DNA of 64,000 nucleotides, taken from assembly GCA_965231765.1 (NCBI GenBank), contig OZ246887.1:4402001-4466000 (forward strand), read 5' to 3'. The position numbers were made by a program, and so were the translations under genes. Every line of letters starts with the position of its first letter. The first letter of the stretch is position 1. The stretch is from JAAXHF01 sp963665955 (GTDB lineage Bacteria > Desulfobacterota > Binatia > Bin18). The notes below the pieces were generated by a model. The model saw only the letters and a program-made list of their open reading frames with translations. It had not been told where the DNA came from and did not search any database. Shown one piece after another: positions 8,400-16,484 of this stretch.

Positions 8400-9185
8400 T
8401 CAGACCTGGGGCTTGCGCCGGTCACGGTAGACCTGCAGGGAGGCGGCGAATTCTTCGCCCTCCAGCGCGGCCGCCCGCGCCTGATGGATCGCGGCGGCCA
8501 ACGCCTCGGCGTCCAGATCCCAGGCTCGGTGCAAGAGGTGTTTGGCCCCGGCCGCAGCCTTGCCGCCCAGCTGGAGGCAGCGCTCGACCAGCGCGTCCGT
8601 TTCGGCCTCAAGGTCTCCAGGCTCGACCAGCCGCGTGACCAAGCCCCAGCGTTCGGCCTCGGCGGCGCTGAAACGCTGACCCAGGATCATGATTTCCTTG
8701 GCTTTGGCCAACCCGATCAGCTGAGGCAGACGATAATTCTGGCCGACATCCGGCGGCGTGCCGTATAAGACCTGGGGCAGGCCAAAAAAGGCCGAGGTCG
8801 TCGCAATCCGAAAATCACAGGCTAAAACCAGTTCCATGCCAGCCCCCAGACACGGTCCGTGGATGGCCGCAATAGTCAGCTGGTCGAGTTGCTCAAGCGT
8901 ATCAAGCGCCTGGCCCCAGGGCGCCCACACCGCCGCCAGCGTCTCACTGTCATGGGGTCTGTGGGCGGCGGCCACCAGGTCCATACCCGAACAAAAGCCG
9001 CGCCCCTCGGCCTTGAGGACGACGACGCGCAGGGCCGGGGCGTCGTGGAGCGCGTCACACGCCTGTTTGAAGTCTTCAATGAGTTGATCGTTGACGGCGT
9101 TCAGGGCTGCTGGTCGATCAAGAATAAGAAAGCCGACTCGTTCGTCTTGCTCAGCAGACTCGAAACGAAGTGTATCCCATTCCAT
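8400..9185 (-). CDS. enoyl-CoA hydratase/isomerase (crotonase) family protein
   Basis: 261 residues, normal crotonase length. The oxyanion-hole segments are visible: GRGFCSGMDL near residue 65 and HGPCLGAGMELVLACDFRIA near residue 110. The first catalytic glutamate position (GMEL) is kept. At the second, where hydratases usually have P-E, this protein has LPQVLYGTPPDVG, i.e. Gln. That argues against plain enoyl-CoA hydration and for an isomerase or other crotonase reaction. ATG at 9185 gives a standard N-terminus (MEWDTLRFE) and has GGGAG about ten bases upstream. GC content is higher than the accessory genes to its left. Family is secure, substrate unknown. Confidence 0.88.
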   Translation of the reverse strand: MEWDTLRFESAEQDERVGFLILDRPAALNAVNDQLIEDFKQACDALHDAPALRVVVLKAEGRGFCSGMDLVAAAHRPHDSETLAAVWAPWGQALDTLEQLDQLTIAAIHGPCLGAGMELVLACDFRIATTSAFFGLPQVLYGTPPDVGQNYRLPQLIGLAKAKEIMILGQRFSAAEAERWGLVTRLVEPGDLEAETDALVERCLQLGGKAAAGAKHLLHRAWDLDAEALAAAIHQARAAALEGEEFAASLQVYRDRRKPQV

Positions 9186-9442
9186 AGCGTGTCTCCCTCG
9201 TCTGTTTCCTTGGAATCTTCTCACATTTTCCGCAGCATAGCAGAGGGCTAGCAGCTTTGACACGCAAGGTGTGCAAGCTGAGAAAGAAGCCTTGCTAAAC
9301 GGGATGGCAAGAAAAATGTCTGCCCGCCTTAAAGAAAAGTGGTGGGTCTGGTAAGAGGAGGACTGAGGAAGGTAAAAAGTAGTACCTTACAGCCCCTCTC
9401 TCTATTTTGACAATTTGACAATAAGGAGAAAGAAATCGGCCC

Positions 9443-10441
9443 ATGGCACGTCAGACACTCAGTCAACTCCTCGAAAAGATGTCGTCCGGAAGCCCAGTCG
9501 CTCTTGCCCGACTCATGACCTTAGTGGAACGTGACGGACAGGAAGTAGGCCCCATTTTGGAGGCCATTGCTCCCCAGCTGGGGCATACCCACACCATCGG
9601 CATGACCGGTCCTCCAGGGGCAGGTAAATCCAGCCTTGTGGATAGTCTTACCACGCTGATGCGAGCTGCGGACAAGACCGTCGGAGTGGTTGCTATCGAT
9701 CCTTCAAGTCCCTTTTCAGGGGGCGCATTATTAGGCGACCGGATCCGTATGGGCCAGCACTATCTGGACAAAGGAGTGTTTATTCGTAGCATGGCGACGC
9801 GTGGCAGTCACGGTGGCTTAGCCCGGGCAACCACAGACGTGATGAAACTCCTCGACGCTTCCCATCGGGACTACGTCCTGGTCGAGACCGTCGGGGTTGG
9901 CCAAACTGAACTCGATGTTATGGGAGCTACCGATACGGTGATTGTCGCCTTAGTGCCGGAAGCTGGTGATAGTGTCCAAGTCATGAAGGCTGGCCTGATG
10001 GAGATTGCTGATATCTTTGTGGTCAATAAGGCTGACCGAGACGGGGCTCAGCGAATGATGACTGACCTGACCCTGATGCTTGAACTCAAGTATAGCAATC
10101 GGCCGGCCCGCGAAGCAGACAAACCCCAGTGGAAAATCCCAGTGTTGGCGACCCAAGCCGTCAATAATATTGGCATCACTGAACTTCACGAAGCAATACA
10201 CGCCCATCGTCAATTTCTGGCCGACACAGGCGAACTTGAGGGGCGTCGCAAAGCTCGTCGTCGAGAAGAATTACTGGCCCGCATAGAGTACCAGGTGCGT
10301 CGTCGCTTGACCGCCCAGGTGGACCGCAATTCTACGCTTGCCCAGCTTTTTAACGATGTCAGCGAGGGGAAAATTGACTCGCATACCGCGTCAGCGCAAG
10401 TGCTGAGTAGTGAGTTTTTGAAAAATGGAGGAGAATCATGA
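9443..10441 (+). CDS. meaB: MeaB/ArgK-type G3E GTPase
   Basis: 332 residues, matching MeaB/YgfD length. The P-loop is GMTGPPGAGKSSLVDSL near residue 52, followed by VVAIDPSSPFSGGALLGDRIRM, ETVGVGQTELDV and NKADRDGA. MeaB proteins chaperone adenosylcobalamin-dependent mutases such as methylmalonyl-CoA mutase, gating cofactor loading and protecting the enzyme. No mutase subunit lies in this window; the gene instead overlaps an alcohol dehydrogenase by ATGA (10438-10441), so the two are translationally coupled. AAGGAGA at 9423-9429 is the likely ribosome-binding site, at a rather long distance from ATG 9443. The family is secure; the client enzyme is unknown. Confidence 0.9.
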   Translation: MARQTLSQLLEKMSSGSPVALARLMTLVERDGQEVGPILEAIAPQLGHTHTIGMTGPPGAGKSSLVDSLTTLMRAADKTVGVVAIDPSSPFSGGALLGDRIRMGQHYLDKGVFIRSMATRGSHGGLARATTDVMKLLDASHRDYVLVETVGVGQTELDVMGATDTVIVALVPEAGDSVQVMKAGLMEIADIFVVNKADRDGAQRMMTDLTLMLELKYSNRPAREADKPQWKIPVLATQAVNNIGITELHEAIHAHRQFLADTGELEGRRKARRREELLARIEYQVRRRLTAQVDRNSTLAQLFNDVSEGKIDSHTASAQVLSSEFLKNGGES

Positions 10442-11532
10442 AAGCTGCTGTCTTATACGAACTCAAAGCACCGGTAAAAGTCGAAGATGTAGACCTAGAT
10501 AATCCCAAAGCTGGAGAAGTCCGGGTCAAAATCGCCGCTAATGGCGTATGTCATAGTGATTATTCGGTTATTCACGGCGTCTTACGTTCACCTCTACCTG
10601 TCGTGCTTGGGCATGAAGGGGCTGGAGTTGTTGAAGAGGTTGGACCTGACGTGAGCCTGGTCCAAGCCGGCGACCATGTGGTCCTGTCGTTCGCCCCATA
10701 TTGTGGGCGGTGTTATTATTGCTCAATCGGCAGCCCGGTGTTGTGTACCAACATGCGTATGACTATGGGCAAAGGGACCTTGCTTGATGGCACCTGCCGA
10801 CTCAAGAAGAATGGAAAAGAGATTCACCATATGGCTGGCTTGTCTAGTTTTGCTGAATACGCAATCGTGGATGAATCCGCCTGTATAAAGATTCCCGATA
10901 ACGTTCCGCTCGATAAAGCCTGTTTGGTCGGCTGTGCAGTGATGACCGGTCTGGGAGCAGCGACGAATACGGCCAAGGTTCAGCCTGGCAGTAGCGCAGT
11001 CGTCATTGGCTGTGGAGGCGTCGGACTGAACACTATCCAAGGCTGCGTGCTGGCTGGCGCCAGTACGATCATTGCTGTTGATCTTATGGACAACAAGCTG
11101 GAGTTTGCCAAAGAGTTTGGTGCAACCCATACTATTAACCCGAGTCGCGATGAATTGGTCAAGACGGTCCGTGGGCTGACTGAAGGACGTGGTTCTGACT
11201 ATGCGTTTGAGGTCATTGGCCTTGGCAAGACCATTGAGCAAGCCTACGCTTGTACCCGGCAAGGAGGCATGACGGTTGTGGTTGGAGCGCCGTCCCGCGA
11301 GGATACCGTCACGATCCCAGCTGCAAGCCTGCTGACAGAAAAGTCGATTAAAGGTTCATTATACGGTTCGACTCGGCCACGGGTCGATATGCCTCGGCTG
11401 ATTGATCTGTATATGAAGAAAAGGATCAAGCTTGACGAACTGGTAACCCGGACCTACTCACTGGATGAGATCAACGAAGCCATGGATGCGCTGGAAAAAG
11501 GGGAGGTCGCACGTAGTGTCGTGGTGATGTAG
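10438..11532 (+). CDS. zinc-dependent alcohol dehydrogenase (class III-like MDR)
   Basis: 364 residues of the medium-chain dehydrogenase/reductase family. Catalytic zinc ligands are visible in NGVCHSDYSV (Cys), GHEGAGVVEEVG (His/Glu) and VGCAVMTGLGA (Cys). The structural zinc lobe is CGRCYYCSIGSPVLC. The NAD-binding Rossmann motif is VIGCGGVGLN, with an acidic residue (VDLMDN) favouring NAD over NADP. It would oxidise an alcohol or reduce an aldehyde; resemblance to class III suggests formaldehyde/S-hydroxymethyl thiols or aryl alcohols as candidates. It overlaps the MeaB gene by four bases. A palindrome at 11573-11600 follows and may terminate transcription. Confidence 0.9.
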   Translation: MKAAVLYELKAPVKVEDVDLDNPKAGEVRVKIAANGVCHSDYSVIHGVLRSPLPVVLGHEGAGVVEEVGPDVSLVQAGDHVVLSFAPYCGRCYYCSIGSPVLCTNMRMTMGKGTLLDGTCRLKKNGKEIHHMAGLSSFAEYAIVDESACIKIPDNVPLDKACLVGCAVMTGLGAATNTAKVQPGSSAVVIGCGGVGLNTIQGCVLAGASTIIAVDLMDNKLEFAKEFGATHTINPSRDELVKTVRGLTEGRGSDYAFEVIGLGKTIEQAYACTRQGGMTVVVGAPSREDTVTIPAASLLTEKSIKGSLYGSTRPRVDMPRLIDLYMKKRIKLDELVTRTYSLDEINEAMDALEKGEVARSVVVM

Positions 11533-11572
11533 AGTGAGAGAAGGGGAGGATCGAGATAGTCCATCCTCTCGT

Positions 11573-11600
11573 GTAGGGGCGGTTTACGAACCACCCCTAC
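11573..11600. repeat. GTAGGGGC-type palindromic repeat, copy A
   Basis: Arms GTAGGGGCGGTT (11573-11584) and AACCACCCCTAC (11589-11600) pair with one mismatch around a TACG loop. It lies between two converging genes and ends eight bases before the stop codon of the minus-strand gene. Related GTAG-ended palindromes lie at 34409-34426 and 39731-39755, so this is probably a dispersed element reused as a bidirectional terminator. Confidence 0.7.
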
Positions 11601-11608
11601 GGCTTCCC

Positions 11609-11977
11609 CTATGGCTCTGTCTTATACAACTCCGACGCATCAACATAGATCAAATAATCCTGAATCAAGCCTTCCCGTATCTTAAACACATTCGCAAACG
11701 GAACGCTGAGTTGGCTGGTATCATGCCGGGTATAGGTGACCTGGCCATGGCATGTCACCGCATCAGCTTGCTCCCAGGCAGCAAACACTTCATGCCGAAT
11801 GCCTTTGATGCTGGATAAAAAGCCAGCAACAGCTTCGCGTGCCGCTTCTTTGCCTCTCACTGGTTCTGCATTGCCAAACACAAAACTCACATCATCTGTC
11901 AAAAAAGAAGCAAAACCGGCAGGGTCGTTTGTGTCAATCGTCTGAAACAGTTCTCGAATCCAGTCCGGGATTGGCAT
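11609..11977 (-). CDS. SnoaL-like / NTF2-fold protein
   Basis: 122 residues. MPIPDWIRELFQTIDTND leads into the typical SnoaL core (FASFLTDDVSFVFGNAEPVRGKEA) and a C-terminal strand (FKIREGLIQDYLIYVD). The fold binds small hydrophobic molecules or catalyses isomerisation; the substrate is not evident. A longer open frame upstream is possible, but ATG 11977 matches the family N-terminus and has AAAGGA upstream. The gene is transcribed away from the LLM monooxygenase gene at 12164; the 186-base divergent gap would hold promoters for both. Confidence 0.78.
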   Translation of the reverse strand: MPIPDWIRELFQTIDTNDPAGFASFLTDDVSFVFGNAEPVRGKEAAREAVAGFLSSIKGIRHEVFAAWEQADAVTCHGQVTYTRHDTSQLSVPFANVFKIREGLIQDYLIYVDASELYKTEP

Positions 11978-12163
11978 GGGATCTGTGTCCTTTCCTGCAT
12001 TTCTCTCTGCATTCCTCTTGGCCTGCCTATTCTCGCATTTCAGAGAAACGAAGGGAAGGGTAAAACCCTTTGCCCGTTGTGAAGCAACTGCCGCTCTGGT
12101 AGACAAAGGCGGAGTGTGAGGCGACGACGTGGCGAACGCCTCAACACGATGAGGAGTCTTTGG

Positions 12164-13600
12164 ATGAATAAGCGCATCTACTTCAACGCCTTCCACATGA
12201 ACTGTGTCGTGCATCAGTCGCCAGGACTCTGGGTCCGCGAGGACGACAATATGGTCAATTACACAGATCTGAATCAGTGGGTGGAACTGGCCAAGCTGTT
12301 GGAGCGGGGCAAGTTCGACGCTCTGTTCTTGGCCGATGTGGTTGGGGTGTACGACGTGTTTCGGGGCAACCGAGAGGCTGCGCTGTCTGAAGCTGCTCAA
12401 GTACCGGTCAACGACCCGATGTTGTTAATCCCTGCCATGGCGCATGCAACGAAACATCTGGGATTTGGTTTCACCAGTTCCATGTTGCAATACCCGCCCT
12501 TCACCTTTGCCCGGCTTATCTCGACCCTTGATCATCTGACTAAAGGCCGGGTGGCATGGAATATCGTCACCTCGTATTTAGAGAGCGCGGCGCGAAACTA
12601 TGGAAAGACAGGTTTAGACGATCATGACGAGCGCTACGCCATGGCTGATGAGTACTGCGACGTGTGCTATAAGCTGTGGGAAACCAGCTGGGAAGAAGAC
12701 GCGGTCCTCAAAGACCGAGCGCGTGGGATCTACGCCGATCCATCCAAAGTGCACGCTATCAGCCATGATGGCACGTATTACCACGTCCATGGCTGTCACT
12801 TGTCCGAACCCTCCCTGCAACGCACTCCGGTCCTGTTCCAAGCCGGGGCTTCGCCACGTGGGCGTGAGTTTGCCGCTCGCCATGCGGAGTGTGTCTTTGT
12901 GATCGGCTCAAAGCCCGAGGTTGATGGGCAGTATATTGCGGATATACGCAAAATTGCTCGTCAGCAGGAGAGAAATCCAGACGAGATCCTCTGTTTTGCG
13001 TATCTGAAGGTTATCACGGGTGATACTGAAGCTGCGGCAAAGCGGAAGTACGAGGAGTATTTTGAGCAGTGTAGCTACGATGGTGGCTTAGCATTGCTCA
13101 GCGGCTGGAGCGGGATTGATTTTGGAGAATTTGAGCCAGACCAGCCACTGGAGTATATCGAGACCAACGCAATCCGCACTCTCGTGCACAGCTTTACCGA
13201 AGGAGATCCGAGTCGCAAGTGGACGATGCGCGATCTGGCTCGATATGTTGGTATTGGTGGTGCCGGCCCTGTTTTGGTCGGCACGCCTGAACAAATCGCC
13301 GATCAGTTCGAGGACTGGATTGCGGCTGGGGTTGATGGATTTAACCTGGCCTATGCCACGACGCCGGGCTCATTTGAAGAGTTCATCGACGGGGTTGTTC
13401 CAGTGCTCCAAAAACGTGGTCGGATGCAAAAGGAATATCAAGAGGGAACATTCCGCGAGAAACTCTACGGCAGTGGCAGAGCACGAGTTCTTGAACCACA
13501 CCCGGCTGCGCAACACCGGCGGCTCGGAGCTTCTGCGATCGTCGACACACAAATCAGTGACCACAACAACGGAGCGGTGAATGCTCCTGTTACAAAGTGA
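12164..13600 (+). CDS. LLM-class monooxygenase, NtaA/SnaA/DszA type
   Basis: 478 residues. The N-terminus MNKRIYFNAFHMNCVVHQ and the segments GKFDALFLADVVGVYD, HLGFGFTSSMLQYPPF and LDHLTKGRVAWNIVTSYL match the nitrilotriacetate/dibenzothiophene-sulfone monooxygenase subgroup of luciferase-like TIM-barrel enzymes. Those use FMNH2 supplied by a separate flavin reductase to oxygenate their substrate. No reductase gene is adjacent. ATG 12164 is chosen because GAGGAG (12151-12156) lies seven bases upstream; an in-frame ATG further upstream would add an unlikely Arg-rich extension. Substrate unknown. Confidence 0.87.
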   Translation: MNKRIYFNAFHMNCVVHQSPGLWVREDDNMVNYTDLNQWVELAKLLERGKFDALFLADVVGVYDVFRGNREAALSEAAQVPVNDPMLLIPAMAHATKHLGFGFTSSMLQYPPFTFARLISTLDHLTKGRVAWNIVTSYLESAARNYGKTGLDDHDERYAMADEYCDVCYKLWETSWEEDAVLKDRARGIYADPSKVHAISHDGTYYHVHGCHLSEPSLQRTPVLFQAGASPRGREFAARHAECVFVIGSKPEVDGQYIADIRKIARQQERNPDEILCFAYLKVITGDTEAAAKRKYEEYFEQCSYDGGLALLSGWSGIDFGEFEPDQPLEYIETNAIRTLVHSFTEGDPSRKWTMRDLARYVGIGGAGPVLVGTPEQIADQFEDWIAAGVDGFNLAYATTPGSFEEFIDGVVPVLQKRGRMQKEYQEGTFREKLYGSGRARVLEPHPAAQHRRLGASAIVDTQISDHNNGAVNAPVTK

Positions 13601-13626
13601 TCTTAGAACGCATGTGCTCCGAACTG

Positions 13627-14475
13627 TCATGAGTCAGACTGATTTGTGGGTTCAGAGATCCATTTTGAGAGAATCTTTTCATACATGCTGATGACATGTT
13701 CGGGACCATTACTCTCGATAAAATGATCAAATCGAGGCCCGGAATTGAGCTCCAATAAATACACAGTATTGTCACAAGACCGGATAATATCGAACCCGAC
13801 AAAACCGATGGCCAGTTTTTCATAGACCGGTCTCACAAATTCTTGGAGCTCCTGTATGGTCTCCTCCCCTGTCACAAGGACCGCTTGGCTGGCTCCGTTT
13901 TCCCAATAGCGAGCATTGAACTCGTTTGGATTGGGAGAGCGTTTATAGGCTAAGACGGGAGTCTCTTTGTAACACACGAGCCGGTATTCTTCTTTGGTCC
14001 GAATGAACTCTTGGGCTAATAATATGTAATCGTATAGGTGTGAGTTTTTATTGAAAATTTGCTGTATTGAATCTCGGGCTTCGTCACGCGAATGGCACAG
14101 AAAAACATTCGAACCAAAAGAGCCGCTGTTGCTTTTAATAATGAAAGGATAGCTGAGTTCTGATTCAATGACTGTGAGGATTTTTTGTGAGGATTGGTAT
14201 TGAAGATATTCCTCGTATCTGTGATCAACGTTATAGCTCATGAAGGAGAGGGTCTTGGGGAATTGAATGTCTTCTTTTAGCAAGCAATAGGTGTGGTACT
14301 TGTCTTTGCAGATCCCGGCGACGGCTTCTGAATTGAACGGGGTGCGGTTGAGATGGAAATAGGAGGATTTTCTGCCGAGTATTATACGAAGAAAATTATG
14401 TTCTTCGTCGATGAACTCAAAGGGAATGTTAAGTTCCGTGCAGGCGGTGATAAGACAAAAGATGTTTTTTTCCAA
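13627..14475 (-). CDS. ATP-grasp ligase, RimK/GshB-like
   Basis: 282 residues with ATP-grasp hallmarks: the lysine and glycine-rich loop YPFIIKSNSGSFGSNVF near residue 110, the hinge/ADP-binding EFIRTKEEYRLVCY near residue 165, and metal-binding residues in VGFDIIRSCDNTVYLLELN (Asp, Glu, Asn) near residue 230. Such enzymes activate a carboxylate with ATP and join it to an amine, as in RimK, D-Ala-D-Ala ligase or graspetide (microviridin-type) ligases. The start is TTG at 14475 because AAGGAAAGGG lies four bases upstream. A 68-residue peptide gene lies 54 bases upstream on the same strand. The DNA is clearly AT-richer than its neighbours, suggesting transfer. Fold is confident; substrate and product are not known. 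Confidence 0.82.
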   Translation of the reverse strand: MEKNIFCLITACTELNIPFEFIDEEHNFLRIILGRKSSYFHLNRTPFNSEAVAGICKDKYHTYCLLKEDIQFPKTLSFMSYNVDHRYEEYLQYQSSQKILTVIESELSYPFIIKSNSGSFGSNVFLCHSRDEARDSIQQIFNKNSHLYDYILLAQEFIRTKEEYRLVCYKETPVLAYKRSPNPNEFNARYWENGASQAVLVTGEETIQELQEFVRPVYEKLAIGFVGFDIIRSCDNTVYLLELNSGPRFDHFIESNGPEHVISMYEKILSKWISEPTNQSDS

Positions 14476-14529
14476 AATTCCCTTTCCTTGAATTCTCTTT
14501 CGTCAAGTTCAGATGAAAAAACTAGAGGT

Positions 14530-14736
14530 CTAGCGCCGTGCATATTTGCTGAGGCGACCCAATAATCTATTGTATGTTTCGTCAGGTAGTTCTCTCAAAA
14601 TCTTGAGAACATCTCCGTTGTAAACAGACCACTTGATTTGAGCCGAGGTAAGGCCACTGACAATTTCTGGTACGGGGTTCATATTTCCATCTGTGTTAAG
14701 ATTTAGTTCTAGTTGCAGTGTATCTGAATGAGACAT
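14530..14736 (-). CDS. 68-residue peptide upstream of the ATP-grasp gene
   Basis: A small polar peptide with no cysteine, no signal peptide and no recognised domain. The N-terminal half is Asn/Asp/Thr-rich (SDTLQLELNLNTDGN). The C-terminal half is probably helical and ends LPDETYNRLLGRLSKYARR. It sits 33 bases downstream of glnS and 54 bases upstream of an ATP-grasp ligase, all on the minus strand. Position and size would suit a ligase substrate or RiPP precursor, but no known graspetide leader motif (such as PFFxRFL) is visible. ATG 14736 has only a weak AAGGG nearby. Coding status is moderately supported by context and composition; function is unknown. Confidence 0.5.
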   Translation of the reverse strand: MSHSDTLQLELNLNTDGNMNPVPEIVSGLTSAQIKWSVYNGDVLKILRELPDETYNRLLGRLSKYARR

Positions 14737-14768
14737 AGCCCTTTTAGCACACTGAGTTTCTCGAAGAG

Positions 14769-16469
14769 TTAATTGCTTTCCTTCTGTGCCTTCTGGATCT
14801 TCGCCCAGGTATCCCGCAACGTCACCGTCCGATTGAAGACTGGCGATTCCTCAGTAGAATCCGGATCAACACAAAAATAGCCTATGCGTTCAAACTGATA
14901 TCGACTGCCAACTTCTGCTCCGGCCAAGCCGGGCTCCAACCGACAGGCAGGCAGGGCTTCTAAAGAGTTGGGATTAAGAAAATCCGTATAACTTTGGCCT
15001 CCTTCAACATTGTCTGGATCAGGTTTGGTAAACAGACTGTCGTACAGCCGGACTTCAGCCCGAATAGCATGCTCAGCCGATACCCAGTGCAAGGTTGCTT
15101 TGACTTTGCGTGTCTCTGCTGACCCGCCACTACGCGTTTCTGGATCATACGTGCAGTGCAACTCAACCACGTCTCCATTCTCATCTTTGACCACGTCAAC
15201 GCACTTGATGATATACGCATAGCGTAGCCGGACCTCACGCCCTGGAGCTAAACGAAAGAACTTGCGCGGTGGGTCTTCTCGAAAATCGTCTTGCTCAATA
15301 TATACCACCCGCGAAAACGGCACCTGACGGATTCCGGCACTCGGATCTTCTGGATTATTGACGGCATTAAGCTCTTCTGTTTGACCTTCTGGGTAATTAT
15401 CAATCACGATCTTAAGCGGATGCAGCACGGCCATGACGCGTGGTGCACGTTTGTTAAGATCTTCTCGAACAGCGTGCTCCAACATCGCCATCTCAATCAC
15501 ACTGTTACGTTTGGCCACGCCAATGTGTTCACAGAAGTTCCGGATCGATTCCGGTGTGTAACCCCGTCTGCGTAAGCCTTGAATGGTCAGCATACGTGGA
15601 TCGTCCCAACCGCTGACATGCTTATTGGCGACCAATTCCAAAAGCTTGCGTTTGCTCATGACGGTATAGGTCAGGTTAAGGCGTGCAAACTCAATCTGCT
15701 GCGGATGACACGGGACTGGCAGTTCGTTCAGGAACCAGTTGTACAAAGGCCGATGATCTTCAAACTCAAGCGTGCAAATCGAATGCGTGACTCTTTCAAT
15801 CGCATCTGACTGACCGTGGGTGAAATCGTACATGGGATAGATACACCAGGTATTACCCGTTCGATGATGCGAGACGCGTCGTATCCGGTAAATCACCGGA
15901 TCGCGCATGTTCAGATTTGGCGAGGCCATATCAATTTTAGCCCGCAAGACATGCTTCCCGTCCTCGAATTCACCGGCGCGCATGCGTTCAAAGAGGTCGA
16001 GATTGTCTTCAATCGAACGATTCCGATACGGACTGTTTTTGCCCGGTTCAGTTAACGTCCCGCGATATTCGCGCATCTCGTCTGCGCTCAGACTATCAAC
16101 ATACGCCTTGCCATTTTTCACCAGATGGACGGCATACTGATACAGCTGTTCGTAGTAGTCTGAGGCGTAAAACAATTTGTCCTGCCAGTCGAAGCCCAGC
16201 CAGTGCACGTCTTCTTTTATCGAATCAACGTACTCGATATCCTCTTTGGCTGGATTCGTATCGTCAAACCGCAGGTGGCACGCGCCATTGTTTTCAGCAG
16301 CAATACCAAAGTTCAGACAGATGGATTTGGCATGCCCAATATGGAGGTAACCGTTAGGTTCAGGCGGAAAGCGGGTCACCACCCGACCGTCGTTTTTGCT
16401 GGCCTTGAGATCGGTTGCGATGATATCACGGATAAAATCGGAAGAGGCAGGAGTATCATTCGAGATCAT
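14769..16469 (-). CDS. glnS: glutaminyl-tRNA synthetase
   Basis: 566 residues, close to the Escherichia coli length. It is a class I synthetase that charges tRNA-Gln directly. The HIGH signature is in EPNGYLHIGHAKS near residue 40 and the KMSKS equivalent is VMSKRKL. C-terminal beta-barrel anticodon-binding segments follow (VVYIEQDDF, RLRYAYIIKCVDV). Presence of GlnRS means the organism need not rely on the amidotransferase route for Gln-tRNA. The LLM gene 16485-17495 ends 15 bases upstream, so the two may share a transcript. The ATG at 16469 begins a standard N-terminus. Confidence 0.96.
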   Translation of the reverse strand: MISNDTPASSDFIRDIIATDLKASKNDGRVVTRFPPEPNGYLHIGHAKSICLNFGIAAENNGACHLRFDDTNPAKEDIEYVDSIKEDVHWLGFDWQDKLFYASDYYEQLYQYAVHLVKNGKAYVDSLSADEMREYRGTLTEPGKNSPYRNRSIEDNLDLFERMRAGEFEDGKHVLRAKIDMASPNLNMRDPVIYRIRRVSHHRTGNTWCIYPMYDFTHGQSDAIERVTHSICTLEFEDHRPLYNWFLNELPVPCHPQQIEFARLNLTYTVMSKRKLLELVANKHVSGWDDPRMLTIQGLRRRGYTPESIRNFCEHIGVAKRNSVIEMAMLEHAVREDLNKRAPRVMAVLHPLKIVIDNYPEGQTEELNAVNNPEDPSAGIRQVPFSRVVYIEQDDFREDPPRKFFRLAPGREVRLRYAYIIKCVDVVKDENGDVVELHCTYDPETRSGGSAETRKVKATLHWVSAEHAIRAEVRLYDSLFTKPDPDNVEGGQSYTDFLNPNSLEALPACRLEPGLAGAEVGSRYQFERIGYFCVDPDSTEESPVFNRTVTLRDTWAKIQKAQKESN

Positions 16470-16484
16470 AAGGATAGCCTCACC

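Noticed and set aside
9405..9432. TTGACA-like -35 boxes before meaB
   Set aside because: Two TTGACAA copies lie only about 15-30 bases from the start codon and no -10 box fits after them.
10723..11262. 179-aa minus-strand open frame inside the alcohol dehydrogenase gene
   Set aside because: Fully antisense to a clear family member and without recognisable motifs.
13370..13630. 86-aa minus-strand frame at the end of the NtaA-type gene
   Set aside because: Antisense to conserved sequence and without a start signal.
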